Shown in pieces: positions 49,598 to 58,212 of a stretch of 64,000 bases of DNA. Made by a program: the position numbers and the translations under genes. Origin of the DNA: Bog-756 sp963696495 (lineage in GTDB: Bacteria > Actinomycetota > Acidimicrobiia > Acidimicrobiales > RAAP-2). The stretch is taken from positions 496,001-560,000 of the forward strand of contig CAVOKJ010000003.1 in NCBI GenBank assembly GCA_963696495.1, read 5' to 3'. A model generated the notes under the pieces. It was not told where the DNA came from. It searched no databases and saw nothing but the letters and a program-made list of their open reading frames with translations. Within the stretch, counting starts at the first letter, position 1, and every line of letters begins with the position of its first letter.

Positions 49598-50041
49598 CTA
49601 CCTTCGTCGGTCGCGACGACGCATTCCCGCCACCGATACCGGCGAGAGCGGACGACCGAGGGGATCGATGAACAAGGTGCACGAACCGGAGGCCGCGGGA
49701 ACGGAGCCCTCCAGCACGTCGATGTCGTACGTGACCGACTCATCCTCCGACTGGGGATTGCGCAGGATCACGACACATTCGTCCGGTCGGTCCCCGCCGG
49801 CGTCGACAAACGAGAGAACGGCATTGGGCGGATCGACGGCGAAGCTGTTCTCGCCCTCATCCGACCACAGCCCAACGAACTGGTCGGTCGTCATGTGACC
49901 GACCACCCGCTGTGGCCTGTCGGAGAAGTAGAGCGTCGTCGGGGAGATTCCCGTCAGCGTGAGCTCGGCACCGTCACTCGTCGAACCTCGCGCCACCTGC
50001 ACGAACATTTCCTCGATCATTTCGGTCTCGACGGATGTCAT
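49598..50041 (-). CDS. Conserved hypothetical protein (FSDRP..GH motif family)
   Basis: A 147-residue protein without a named domain, but with a pattern I recall in other bacteria: LYFSDRPQRVVGHM, EGENSFAVDPPNAVLSF and VVILRNPQ. It is beta-rich and soluble, with no signal peptide; the tail GMRRRDRRR is basic. Its role is unknown. It starts at ATG 50041. Confidence 0.6.
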   Translation of the reverse strand: MTSVETEMIEEMFVQVARGSTSDGAELTLTGISPTTLYFSDRPQRVVGHMTTDQFVGLWSDEGENSFAVDPPNAVLSFVDAGGDRPDECVVILRNPQSEDESVTYDIDVLEGSVPAASGSCTLFIDPLGRPLSPVSVAGMRRRDRRR

Positions 50042-50601
50042 GGGGTCGCCTCCTGTGCAATCGCTCCGAGCCCAGTCTGCTATCCCTGATTTCGGCCTGC
50101 ATCACCCTCCAGGAGTGATATCGGCCACCGAACGGTCCGTTCTCCCAGGTGGTGCGGTGGCCGAGGAGTGCATCCCTCAAGTCTGAACATTCGATGAAAG
50201 TCTCGCGAAGTCAGGGAAGGCCATACGGCGTCCTTTCCGGAGGCGCTGGACCCCGATGGCTTCGTCTGCCCACCAGCAACGGCGTTCTCCGGAAATGCCA
50301 CCCCGGGCGGACCGGTGGATTCGAGGCCCTTCACAGCCGTGCTCATCGGCGCCGTCGGACGCTGCCGGACGCTGCCGGACGCTGCCGGACGCCGCCGGAC
50401 GCCGCCGGACGCCGCCGGACGCCGCCGGCGAGTTTCGCCATCGAATCGGACCGCGATCAACCTGCCCGGTTGCGCCGTGTCCTGCCGACCGGGAGGGCAA
50501 ATCATCCTCGCCGGGTGAGGACGGAGCCTCACCGCGGCTACATCATCAGATGAACACCAGGACCGAACCGTTATCTCTACCTGACAAGAAGGTCACTCGA
50601 T
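50042..50601. other. Intergenic stretch with a 10-bp tandem repeat
   Basis: About 560 bp between divergent genes. It holds the 10-bp repeat 50351-50428 and no credible gene. The last 30 bp before 50602 contain the flavodoxin ribosome site. Confidence 0.5.
50351..50428. repeat. 10-bp tandem repeat (gc[c/t]g[c/t]cggac)
   Basis: Nearly eight copies: gccgtcggac once, gctgccggac three times, gccgccggac three times, then an 8-bp partial. Each type is clustered, showing stepwise expansion. It is not in a gene. Confidence 0.9.
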
Positions 50602-51267
50602 ATGACGACAAGACGAGCGTCTGTGCTTTTCGTCTATTTCTCCTACACAGGCCAGACCCAGAAGGTGGTCGACACCATGGCCGAAGTGCTGGAGAGCCGA
50701 GGTTGCGACGTGACCAAGGCAGCCATTGAGTTCACTGAACCGCGCTACGAGAAGCGGTTCCATCATTTTCCCATGAAACGGCCTTTTCTGGAGGTTGTTG
50801 GCATGATTCCGGCTGAGCTGCGTCGTCGGCCGGCCACCATCGGGATCCCCACTTCGGTGAGCGAGGGCAGCTACGACTTCGTGATCGTCGGTGCGCCCAC
50901 CTGGTGGCTCTCTACCGATGTTCCGATGCGATCGTTCATGGAGTCACCCACGGCCGCCCGAGTTCTCAAGGACAAGCCATTCACTGCGGCAGTGACTTGC
51001 CGCCGCTACTGGAAGCACAATATGAAGACGGTTCGACGGCTGGGGACAGAGGTGGGTGGCAAGTACACCGAGGGCATACATTTTCGGTACCAAGGAGGGC
51101 AGGTCCGGTCGCTCTTCTCACTGCTCAGCTACTTGGGCACTGGTGAGTATCGCGAGAAGTACCACGGCGTGAAGATCCCGCCCACCAACCTTCAGGGCTA
51201 CCACCTGGTCGAAGCCCGGAATTTCGCTGAAGGAGTAGCGGAAAGCTTGTCTCTCTCCCGCCAATGA
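50602..51267 (+). CDS. Flavodoxin-like NAD(P)H-dependent oxidoreductase
   Basis: A 221-residue flavodoxin-fold protein. SVLFVYFSYTGQTQKVVD is the FMN phosphate loop (S/T-Y-T-G-x-T), and YDFVIVGAPTWWLSTDVPMR is the flavin ring loop, followed by PFTAAVTCRRYW. Such proteins carry FMN and act as electron carriers or quinone reductases. AAGAAGG lies before ATG 50602. Confidence 0.8.
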   Translation: MTTRRASVLFVYFSYTGQTQKVVDTMAEVLESRGCDVTKAAIEFTEPRYEKRFHHFPMKRPFLEVVGMIPAELRRRPATIGIPTSVSEGSYDFVIVGAPTWWLSTDVPMRSFMESPTAARVLKDKPFTAAVTCRRYWKHNMKTVRRLGTEVGGKYTEGIHFRYQGGQVRSLFSLLSYLGTGEYREKYHGVKIPPTNLQGYHLVEARNFAEGVAESLSLSRQ

Positions 51268-51313
51268 ACCGATTGCCGCTCGGAACAGTGGGTGCAGTCG
51301 GGCCTGGTCCTAG

Positions 51314-51511
51314 TTGTTGCTGGCAATCGCAGTAATCGTCATCTCGTCGGCGGTCGCTGTGAGCGGCGTCCAGTCAGGCCTGGCTGCCACGTCGGTGGTC
51401 CCCGAGCGAGGCCGCGTCACGATCACCATGGCGATGGTCGGCGACCCGGGAACCCTTCGGTGGGCGTCGTCCTGGTGGCCCCGTGGCGTAAGGTCGAGAC
51501 AGGATGAGTGA
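51314..51511 (+). CDS. Possible gene remnant with signal peptide
   Basis: A 65-codon frame starting at TTG with a credible signal peptide (LLAIAVIVISSAVAVSG, then QSGLAA), followed by VTITMAMVGDPG and a random-looking end. In the +1 frame the sequence continues NPSVGVVLVAP, suggesting a frameshifted or truncated secreted protein. It overlaps the next gene by 8 bp. Confidence 0.25.
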   Translation: MLLAIAVIVISSAVAVSGVQSGLAATSVVPERGRVTITMAMVGDPGTLRWASSWWPRGVRSRQDE

Positions 51512-52910
51512 TGTCCATCATGGTACCGAGCCTGAGCCCGCCGGAGATCTCGAGGCGGCGGAGGTCGAACGTCTTCAGACGGAGCGGGATGCACTCGCCA
51601 AAGAGGTAGAGCGGCTGAGAGCCCCTCGCAAGCGGCGATTCCACCGAGGGATCGTGGGCGTCCTGGTCGCCCTGTCCTGCATCCTGGTGGTGATGTCCAC
51701 CACGGTCGTGTGGGCACATCGGACCGTGCTCAATACCGACACCTTCGTGCACACCGTCGGTCCGGTCTTTCAGCACCCTGCGGTGGACACGGCCGTCGCC
51801 ACCCGCGCCACGGATCAGCTGTTCACCCAGCTGCGACTCCAGGAGCGCCTCCGCGAGGCCCTGCCCGCCAAGGTCAGCTTCGCCGCAGGACCCATCACCG
51901 GTGCCACCGAAGGCTATGTCTCGGGCCAACTGGCCAAGGTGTTGGGATCCGACCGATTCCAGACGGTCTGGATCAACGCGCTCACCTTCACCCATGAGAC
52001 CGTGGTCGCCGTACTACGGGGCAAGAGCACCGCGACAATCTCCACCACGAATGGCTACATCGTCCTCAACACGGTCCCCTTGATCAACAAGGCGTTGGGA
52101 TCGGTTTCCGGGCTTGCCTCCAACCTCACCGGCAAGAACGTCTCCCTGCCCACCATCACCTCGGCCGAGCCGCCCAAGCAGGCGGTGGAGAAGTTGTCGA
52201 AGGCGCTCGGGGTGCAGCTGCCCTCCAACTACGGCCAGATCACGCTGGTGCGATCGAGCCATCTCGCCATCGCCCAGCGCGGCGTCAGGGCCTTCGACCG
52301 GTTGACCATCATCCTGCCCCTTCTCACCCTGGCATTGATCGCCCTCTCGCTGTGGCTGTCGGTGTCCCGACGTCGGACTCTCGTCCAGCTCCTGGTCGGA
52401 AGCTCGCTCCTCCTGATCATCCTCCGGCGTGTCGTGATCTACGAACAGAGCGCGCTCGCCAACGACGCCAACAACCACCAGGTCGCCCAGATCGTGCTGG
52501 GTCAGCTCCTCCACGGATTCTTCAACCTGACCGCCTGGCTCCTAGTCATCGCTCTCGTCGTCCTGGTCGTGGCCCTGGTGACCGGGCCGTATCGGTGGGC
52601 GGTGGCCCTGCGACACCTCGTGGCCGGACTCTGGCAACGAGGCATCGAGGCCATGAGCAGCGAACGACGGGCCCGATCGGCGGCCTGGGTGAGCGCTCAT
52701 GCGGACGGACTCCAATTGGCGGGTGCCGTGGTGGCCGGGATACTCCTGCTCATCGTCAGTATCTCCTGGTGGAGCTTCCTGATCATCGGCGCACTCCTGG
52801 CCATCTACGAAGTTGCCCTTCAGTCGATCAAGACTCGCCCGCACGAGGAGGAGCGTCCCGGGCCCGGGGTCGTTCGAGAAAGAGAATCGGCTCCGGTCGG
52901 CGATCCCTAA
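51504..52910 (+). CDS. Membrane protein of unknown function
   Basis: A 468-residue protein. An N-terminal coiled coil (LEAAEVERLQTERDALAKEV) and a basic stretch (RKRRFHR) precede one transmembrane helix (about 50-70), an extracellular domain of about 195 residues, then four more helices around 270-286, 292-307, 338-360 and 412-436. A Pro/Glu/Arg-rich tail ends VGDP. No family is recognised, although similar multi-span unknowns with an early coiled coil are common in actinobacteria. ATG 51504 is the only sensible start. Confidence 0.7.
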   Translation: MSDVHHGTEPEPAGDLEAAEVERLQTERDALAKEVERLRAPRKRRFHRGIVGVLVALSCILVVMSTTVVWAHRTVLNTDTFVHTVGPVFQHPAVDTAVATRATDQLFTQLRLQERLREALPAKVSFAAGPITGATEGYVSGQLAKVLGSDRFQTVWINALTFTHETVVAVLRGKSTATISTTNGYIVLNTVPLINKALGSVSGLASNLTGKNVSLPTITSAEPPKQAVEKLSKALGVQLPSNYGQITLVRSSHLAIAQRGVRAFDRLTIILPLLTLALIALSLWLSVSRRRTLVQLLVGSSLLLIILRRVVIYEQSALANDANNHQVAQIVLGQLLHGFFNLTAWLLVIALVVLVVALVTGPYRWAVALRHLVAGLWQRGIEAMSSERRARSAAWVSAHADGLQLAGAVVAGILLLIVSISWWSFLIIGALLAIYEVALQSIKTRPHEEERPGPGVVRERESAPVGDP

Positions 52911-53148
52911 GCCCGTGGGTCCTGAAGCTTCGTCCGTCTCCGTGGCCGAGTGCTAGGTACGACTGGCTGGGCGTACGGCACTATGGGAGATCGAGCGCTG
53001 GGTCCGTGCTGACGGCCACGTCACTGACCGAGGTAACCGTGATCGGGGCGGGTGCCCCAGACATCGTCGAGCTGGTGGCGCTGCCACCCGGGTAGTCAGC
53101 GAGCGAGGGAGAGCCAAATGGCCACACCGACCACAAACCGACTCAGCG

Positions 53149-55656
53149 TCACGGGCCGAGCGTCACCGACCGGAGCAGACGGAAGCCGCTGGTTGCGGGG
53201 AGCTGTGCGAGAGCCGACGAGTCACCCATCCAGACTCGGTACGTCCCAGGGGCCACGCGCCAGGTATCTCCGGATGCATCGAAGTACGCAAGCTGCTTGT
53301 CGCTGAGCGTGAAGGAAAGCGTCTCGGACGTACCGGGTGCCAACGAGAGCCGCCGGAATGCCTCGAGCTGTCGTGGGGGGTTCTCCGCCACCGCTGGCTG
53401 CCCGAGGTAGAGCTGTGCGACATCGGCGCCGGATCTGTCGCCGGTGTTGGTGGCCCGAACGGTCACCTCCACCGTCGGGTGACCGCTCCGTATCCGTACC
53501 TGGACCTTGGGATCGCTGTAGCGGAACGTCGTGTACGAAAGTCCGTAGCCGAACGGGAACAGTGGCGTGGTACCCGTCGAGTCGTACCACCGGTATCCGA
53601 CGTCGACGCCCTCGGCGTAGTCGACCGTTCCACCGGTGCCAGGAAACTGTGCGGGATCCGACGCGGGGCCGTTCGTCGAGGACCTCGGGAACGTGACCGG
53701 CAAATGCCCCGATGGATCAGCATCGCCGAAGAGCGACGCCGCCAGAGCTGTTCCATCGGTCTGGCCCGGGTACCAGGCGTCGAGGACCGATGAGACCCCG
53801 CCCAACCACGGCATCGTGACCGGTCCCCCGGCATCGATGACCACCACGGTGTGCTTGTTGGCTGCGGCAACGGCATTCACCAGTTCGTCCTGGTCCGAAG
53901 GAAGTGTCAGGTTGACCCGGTCACTCGCCTCGGACTCTTGGCCGTCACTGACGACCACGACCGCCACTGACGCCCTCTTGGCGGCCCTGACTGCGGGGAG
54001 CATGGAGTCATCGATCTGGTTCGGGGTCACCCAGGTGAGCCCCTGGACGGGACCGGTGAGGGTATAGGTCCGGCCGGCGATGAGCTGCACCGTGGCGGTG
54101 TAGGTGGTACGCGGCAGGGTGCCCGGATTCACCGCGACTGGCGTCCCGTCGAGGGAGAGTGTCACCGGGACGTAGATGGGAGGTTCGGAGTAGGCCAACT
54201 CATAGGTGCCGGTCTGCGGGGCGGTGAGGGTGGCGGAGAGGGTGCCGCCGTCACCGGTCGTGGGGTGGGGGGCGCTCAGGTGCGTGGGAGGAATGGTGAC
54301 GAAGTCCCGCGCCTGTGGGAGACCCTGGGTATAGGTCACCGGTGCTTTCGCCCGAACGGCGGCTCGGATGCCGGCGAGTGGAGTCACGACCCGTGAAGCG
54401 GTCACCGTCGCACTGCCGCCGCCAACGGTGATCGGTTCAGCTTGGGCAGCCGGGCCGATGACGGCGATGCCGCCCGGTTCGCTCGTGGACAGCGGGAGCG
54501 TGTTGTCGACGTTCTTGAGCAGGACCGTACCCTCCTCGGCCACACCGTTGGCCACCTCGGCGTCGGCCGGCGTCGCCGCGTCGTGGCGAATGTTCCCCTT
54601 CGTGTCATCGGTGAAGAGCCGGAACCGGTACATCTGGGTGAGGACCCGCAATGCCGCATCGTCGATGGCGGCCCGGCTCACCTGCCCTTCTTCGACCGCA
54701 GCTCCCAACGCCGCGCCCAGGTATGTCGATTCCGGCTGTTCTTGGTCCAGCCCGGCGTCGACTGCGTCCACCGTGGAGTGGGTGGCGAAATAGTCGGAGC
54801 CGACGAAGCCCGAGAACCCGAGGGTCGTGTCGAGGTATCCGCTGATCAGCGCCTTGTTCTGGCAGGCGGGGGAGCCGTTGATGGTCGAGTACGAGCACAT
54901 GACCGAGCTGGGATCGGCGCTGACGATCGGGTCCCAAGCACGGAGGTAGATCTCCTGGAGCGCCTGGGCGCTCACAATGGCGTCGTCCTCGGGAGTGTTG
55001 CGGTTGGTCTCCTGGTTGTACACGGCATAGTGCTTGACCTGTGCCATCGTCCCGGCCCGCTGGATGCCGTCCACTTCCGACGCCGCCAGCGTCCCGGTCA
55101 GATCGGGATCCTCTCCCAGGGTCTCGAACGCCCGACCCCACTGCGGCACCCGGACGATGTTCACCGTCGGACCGTAGATGAGGTTGATCCCCTTCTCCCG
55201 CGCCTCGGCGCCGATGACCTGTCCATAACAGGCCGCGGCCGTGGGATCGAAGGTGGCCGCCAGCGCCTCAGGAGCTGGGAGCTGGGTGACACCCGACACG
55301 CCATCACCAACGCCGCCTGGGCCATCCTGCTGATTGACGGCAGGGATATGCAGGCTGGGAATGGCCGCGGTGGCTCCGACGGTGCCCGAGGGGGCCTTCA
55401 GCTGCCCGATGCCGTGCATCAGGCTGATCTCTTGGTCGAGCGTCATCCGCTTCAGCATTTTCTCGGCCTGGTCCTTGGCCTGGGTCAATGGTTCGAGGAG
55501 GAACGAAGACCTGATGCAGCTGGTGGAGGCCGACCCGCTGGACGTCCCGGTGGCCGCCACGGCTCTCGTGAGGGTGGCGGGAGAGAGCGAGATGGACAGA
55601 CCGACCACGACGACAATCAATGCGGTAGCAGTGGTGCGTTTCATACTCATTCCCAT
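53149..55656 (-). CDS. Secreted glycoside hydrolase family 3 (beta-glucosidase-like)
   Basis: An 835-residue enzyme. It has a signal peptide (ALIVVVVGLSISLSPAT), a GH3 N-terminal barrel with the KHYAVYNQET site and catalytic Asp288 in GFVGSDYFATHS, and a GH3 C-terminal domain. A PA14-like insert sits around residues 465-540 (TGTYELAYSEPPIYVPVTLS), and a C-terminal Fn3-like domain contains YLGQPAVAENPPRQLEAFRR. Such enzymes release glucose or xylose from oligosaccharides or glycosylated natural products. It starts at ATG 55656; other ATGs follow within 12 bp. Confidence 0.88.
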   Translation of the reverse strand: MGMSMKRTTATALIVVVVGLSISLSPATLTRAVAATGTSSGSASTSCIRSSFLLEPLTQAKDQAEKMLKRMTLDQEISLMHGIGQLKAPSGTVGATAAIPSLHIPAVNQQDGPGGVGDGVSGVTQLPAPEALAATFDPTAAACYGQVIGAEAREKGINLIYGPTVNIVRVPQWGRAFETLGEDPDLTGTLAASEVDGIQRAGTMAQVKHYAVYNQETNRNTPEDDAIVSAQALQEIYLRAWDPIVSADPSSVMCSYSTINGSPACQNKALISGYLDTTLGFSGFVGSDYFATHSTVDAVDAGLDQEQPESTYLGAALGAAVEEGQVSRAAIDDAALRVLTQMYRFRLFTDDTKGNIRHDAATPADAEVANGVAEEGTVLLKNVDNTLPLSTSEPGGIAVIGPAAQAEPITVGGGSATVTASRVVTPLAGIRAAVRAKAPVTYTQGLPQARDFVTIPPTHLSAPHPTTGDGGTLSATLTAPQTGTYELAYSEPPIYVPVTLSLDGTPVAVNPGTLPRTTYTATVQLIAGRTYTLTGPVQGLTWVTPNQIDDSMLPAVRAAKRASVAVVVVSDGQESEASDRVNLTLPSDQDELVNAVAAANKHTVVVIDAGGPVTMPWLGGVSSVLDAWYPGQTDGTALAASLFGDADPSGHLPVTFPRSSTNGPASDPAQFPGTGGTVDYAEGVDVGYRWYDSTGTTPLFPFGYGLSYTTFRYSDPKVQVRIRSGHPTVEVTVRATNTGDRSGADVAQLYLGQPAVAENPPRQLEAFRRLSLAPGTSETLSFTLSDKQLAYFDASGDTWRVAPGTYRVWMGDSSALAQLPATSGFRLLRSVTLGP

Positions 55657-56087
55657 CCGTTGCCCAAGAAGCTACGCGAGTCGGCGCGATGGACCTCGTC
55701 ATTGACGTTGAACCTGTGGGTACCAACGGGGTCGTCCGCTGTGACCGACCTGGCACTTCTCATGGTTCGTCGGACCAACGACAGTGTGGGAATCCGGCGC
55801 GATGGCGTGGGAATTGGCTCCGGCCGGGTGGCAGTCGACCCAGCTCGACCACGATGTGTCGAGAGTCCACCAACAACCCGCCAACGGTTGTCGATGACCT
55901 GTTGCACCGCCACGGCGAACGCCCGGGCCGCTGGCTGCGAGAGCCGACCTGCACACAGTCGAGTTCGCACCAATTCGATCATCGCCGAGATTGTCGTACT
56001 CGTCCGATACCTTGTGGATATAGGCAAGAACCAGCAGACATGATGCTGCATTCACATCTGGTGATGAATCCCGAGGAGGAGGCATCG
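55657..56087. other. Intergenic region between GH3 and the histone-like gene
   Basis: About 430 bp between divergent genes. It should hold both promoters, but none was confidently placed; no gene, repeat or RNA was recognised. Confidence 0.5.
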
Positions 56088-56738
56088 ATGGCAGAGAAGA
56101 AGGTTGCCGCCAAGAGAGCAGTCCGCAAGGCTCCGGCAAAGAAGACAACCGCGGCCCGCAAGTCGACGGCCAAGCGCACGGCCAAGAAGGCTCCGGCCCG
56201 CAAGACCGCGGCCCGCAAGTCGACGGCCAAGCGCACGGCCAAGCGCACGGCCAAGAAGGCTCCGGCCCGCAAGACCGCGGCCCGCAAGTCGACGGCCAAG
56301 CGCACGGCCAAGAAGGCTCCGGCCCGCAAGACCGCGGCACGCAAGAAGGCCACGGCCAAGAAGGCTCCGGCCCGCAAGACCGCGGCACGCAAGACCGCGG
56401 CCAAGCGCACGGCCAAGAAGGCTCCGGCCCGCAAGACCGCGGCACGCAAGAAGGCCACGGCCAAGAAGGCTCCGACCCGCAAGACCGCGGCACGCAAGAC
56501 CGCGGCCAAGCGCACGGCCAAGAAGGCTCCGGCCCGCAAGACCGCGGCACGCAAGAAGGCCACGGCGCGCAAAGCTGCGGTGGCCAAGAAGATCACCGCC
56601 AGCGAGGCAGCCCTGCGCAAGGAGGTCGCGGCCCTGCGCAAGCAGGTCGCCGCCCACGAGGCCAATCTGCGCAAGAAGGTTGCCGGTCGCACGGCTCCGG
56701 CCCGCAAGGCGGCCAAGCGGACCGTCAGGAAGAGGTAG
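56088..56738 (+). CDS. Histone H1-like Lys/Ala/Arg-rich DNA-binding protein
   Basis: A 216-residue, extremely basic protein made of repeats of the type AKRTAKKAPARKTAARK with variants (TAKKAPARKTAARKKA), at least eight units between residues about 10 and 165. The C-terminal helix, ASEAALRKEVAALRKQVAAH, is a heptad-like coiled coil. This resembles eukaryotic H1 tails and bacterial Hc1/HupB-tail proteins, which condense DNA. AGGAGG lies before ATG 56088. The repeats are also exact at DNA level in places, so the length may vary between strains. Confidence 0.85.
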   Translation: MAEKKVAAKRAVRKAPAKKTTAARKSTAKRTAKKAPARKTAARKSTAKRTAKRTAKKAPARKTAARKSTAKRTAKKAPARKTAARKKATAKKAPARKTAARKTAAKRTAKKAPARKTAARKKATAKKAPTRKTAARKTAAKRTAKKAPARKTAARKKATARKAAVAKKITASEAALRKEVAALRKQVAAHEANLRKKVAGRTAPARKAAKRTVRKR

Positions 56739-56925
56739 CCCTCCCAGGCGGTCCGCTGGTCACGGGCATCCCCGGTCAGGACCGGCCGGCCGATCAGTAC
56801 CAGGTAGGATGGACCCGAGACTTCGTCACCGTCCTCTCCCGAACGTAGCCGGCTGGATCCCACCCGACAGTCCTGGTCCGGCCACCGGGCAGACGAAATG
56901 CAGGCTCCGCTAGATTCGCAACCCT

Positions 56926-58113
56926 ATGTTGGATGCGACTATTGGCGAGGTCGGATTCCCTGACTTTGCGTGGGCCGTCGGCGAGGAAGGGTCCGATCCT
57001 TTGGTCCTTGCCGATGGAGTCCCCTATCGGCAGGACCAGTTCGCGCAAAGTGGCCACTACTCGCATGTAGACGACGACCTCCGCTCGATTGCCGCTCTCG
57101 GCATCACGATCGTTCGATACGGCGTGCCATGGAGGCTGAGTGAGCCAGAACCCGGGCGTTACGACTGGACCATCTGGGATCGGGCACTGGCCCGATGTGC
57201 TGAGCACGGCCTGGAGCCGGTCGTCGACCTGTTGCACTTCGGTCTCCCCGACTCGTTCAGCGGCTTCGCCGATCCGCGGTGGGTCGACTCGTTCAGTCGA
57301 TACGTCGAAGCATTCCTCCACCGCTACCGAGAACCGCGATGGTTCACACCGATCAACGAGCCGGGCGTCACGGCGGAGAACTCGGGCTGTCTGGGAATGT
57401 GGAACGACCGGCTGGCGTCACGGCGGGACCACGCTCGGATCTTGACCAACATCGTCCTGGCCAACCTCGAGGCTCTGGCGCGCATCCGTGGCGATCGCCA
57501 GGGCTGGTGGATCGGGTCCGAGGGATTCCCGGTTCCGGTGGCGGTCGAGCCGCAGGCCGATGCCGACGTGCGGGCGTTGCGGGCATGGGCCTGGCTCGTG
57601 TGGGACCTGCATTTCGGCCGGGACCCTGTCGCGGAGTCCGCCCGCTACCTCGATTGTGTGGATGCCACGTTGCTCGAACGCATCCGTTCTCTGGCGGTGA
57701 CCGACCGGGTCATCGCCGGTCTCGACTTCTACCCCACCTCGGTCATTCCGGTCGGGGGCGCTGCCCCCGAGTGGTCGATCCACGAGCGGGTCGCCTTCGC
57801 CCTCGCTGAATTCCGACGGTGGCACGACCGATATGACGTTCCCTTCTGGGTGGCGGAGACCTCGAATCTGTCCCTCGGAATTGACGACCAGATCCCGTGG
57901 CTCCTGTCGCTCACCGAGGGGCTGCGCGGCCTGCGCAACGACGGCCTGCCGGTCCGCGGGCTCTGTTGGTACAGCCGGGGGGATCAGTTCGACTGGCAGA
58001 GCGAGCTGGTGGATCCGAAAGGCGCGGTGACCGAGGTCGGACTCTTCGACGTCCACCGACGGGCCAGGCCTGTTGCCGCCACCTTTGCCCGACTGGCCTC
58101 CCAGGAGTTGTGA
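56926..58113 (+). CDS. GH1-like retaining glycoside hydrolase
   Basis: A 395-residue (beta/alpha)8-barrel protein. ITIVRYGVPWRLSEPEPGRY matches the GH1 R-x-x-x-x-W region, FTPINEPGV holds acid/base Glu145, and PFWVAETSN holds the likely nucleophile Glu311 in place of the usual ITENG. GLCWYSRGDQFDW is near the end. It lacks the long GH1 extensions. It has no signal peptide, so it acts in the cytoplasm, unlike the exported neighbours. Substrate unknown. It starts at ATG 56926. Confidence 0.8.
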   Translation: MLDATIGEVGFPDFAWAVGEEGSDPLVLADGVPYRQDQFAQSGHYSHVDDDLRSIAALGITIVRYGVPWRLSEPEPGRYDWTIWDRALARCAEHGLEPVVDLLHFGLPDSFSGFADPRWVDSFSRYVEAFLHRYREPRWFTPINEPGVTAENSGCLGMWNDRLASRRDHARILTNIVLANLEALARIRGDRQGWWIGSEGFPVPVAVEPQADADVRALRAWAWLVWDLHFGRDPVAESARYLDCVDATLLERIRSLAVTDRVIAGLDFYPTSVIPVGGAAPEWSIHERVAFALAEFRRWHDRYDVPFWVAETSNLSLGIDDQIPWLLSLTEGLRGLRNDGLPVRGLCWYSRGDQFDWQSELVDPKGAVTEVGLFDVHRRARPVAATFARLASQEL

Positions 58114-58212
58114 CATCGATGCCGCTCCCCGTCGGCACGCTCGATCCGAGTCGTTGCGGCCAGCAAGCACTGCGGCACCGGGACGGGCACGGGCCGGGCT
58201 CTGGGGGCATCG

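Noticed and set aside
54442..56043. 533-codon plus-strand ORF antisense to GH3
   Set aside because: Lies opposite the GH3 gene with unstructured translation.
56150..56560. Intergenic-type repeat array
   Set aside because: The repeats are in frame and encode the histone-like protein.
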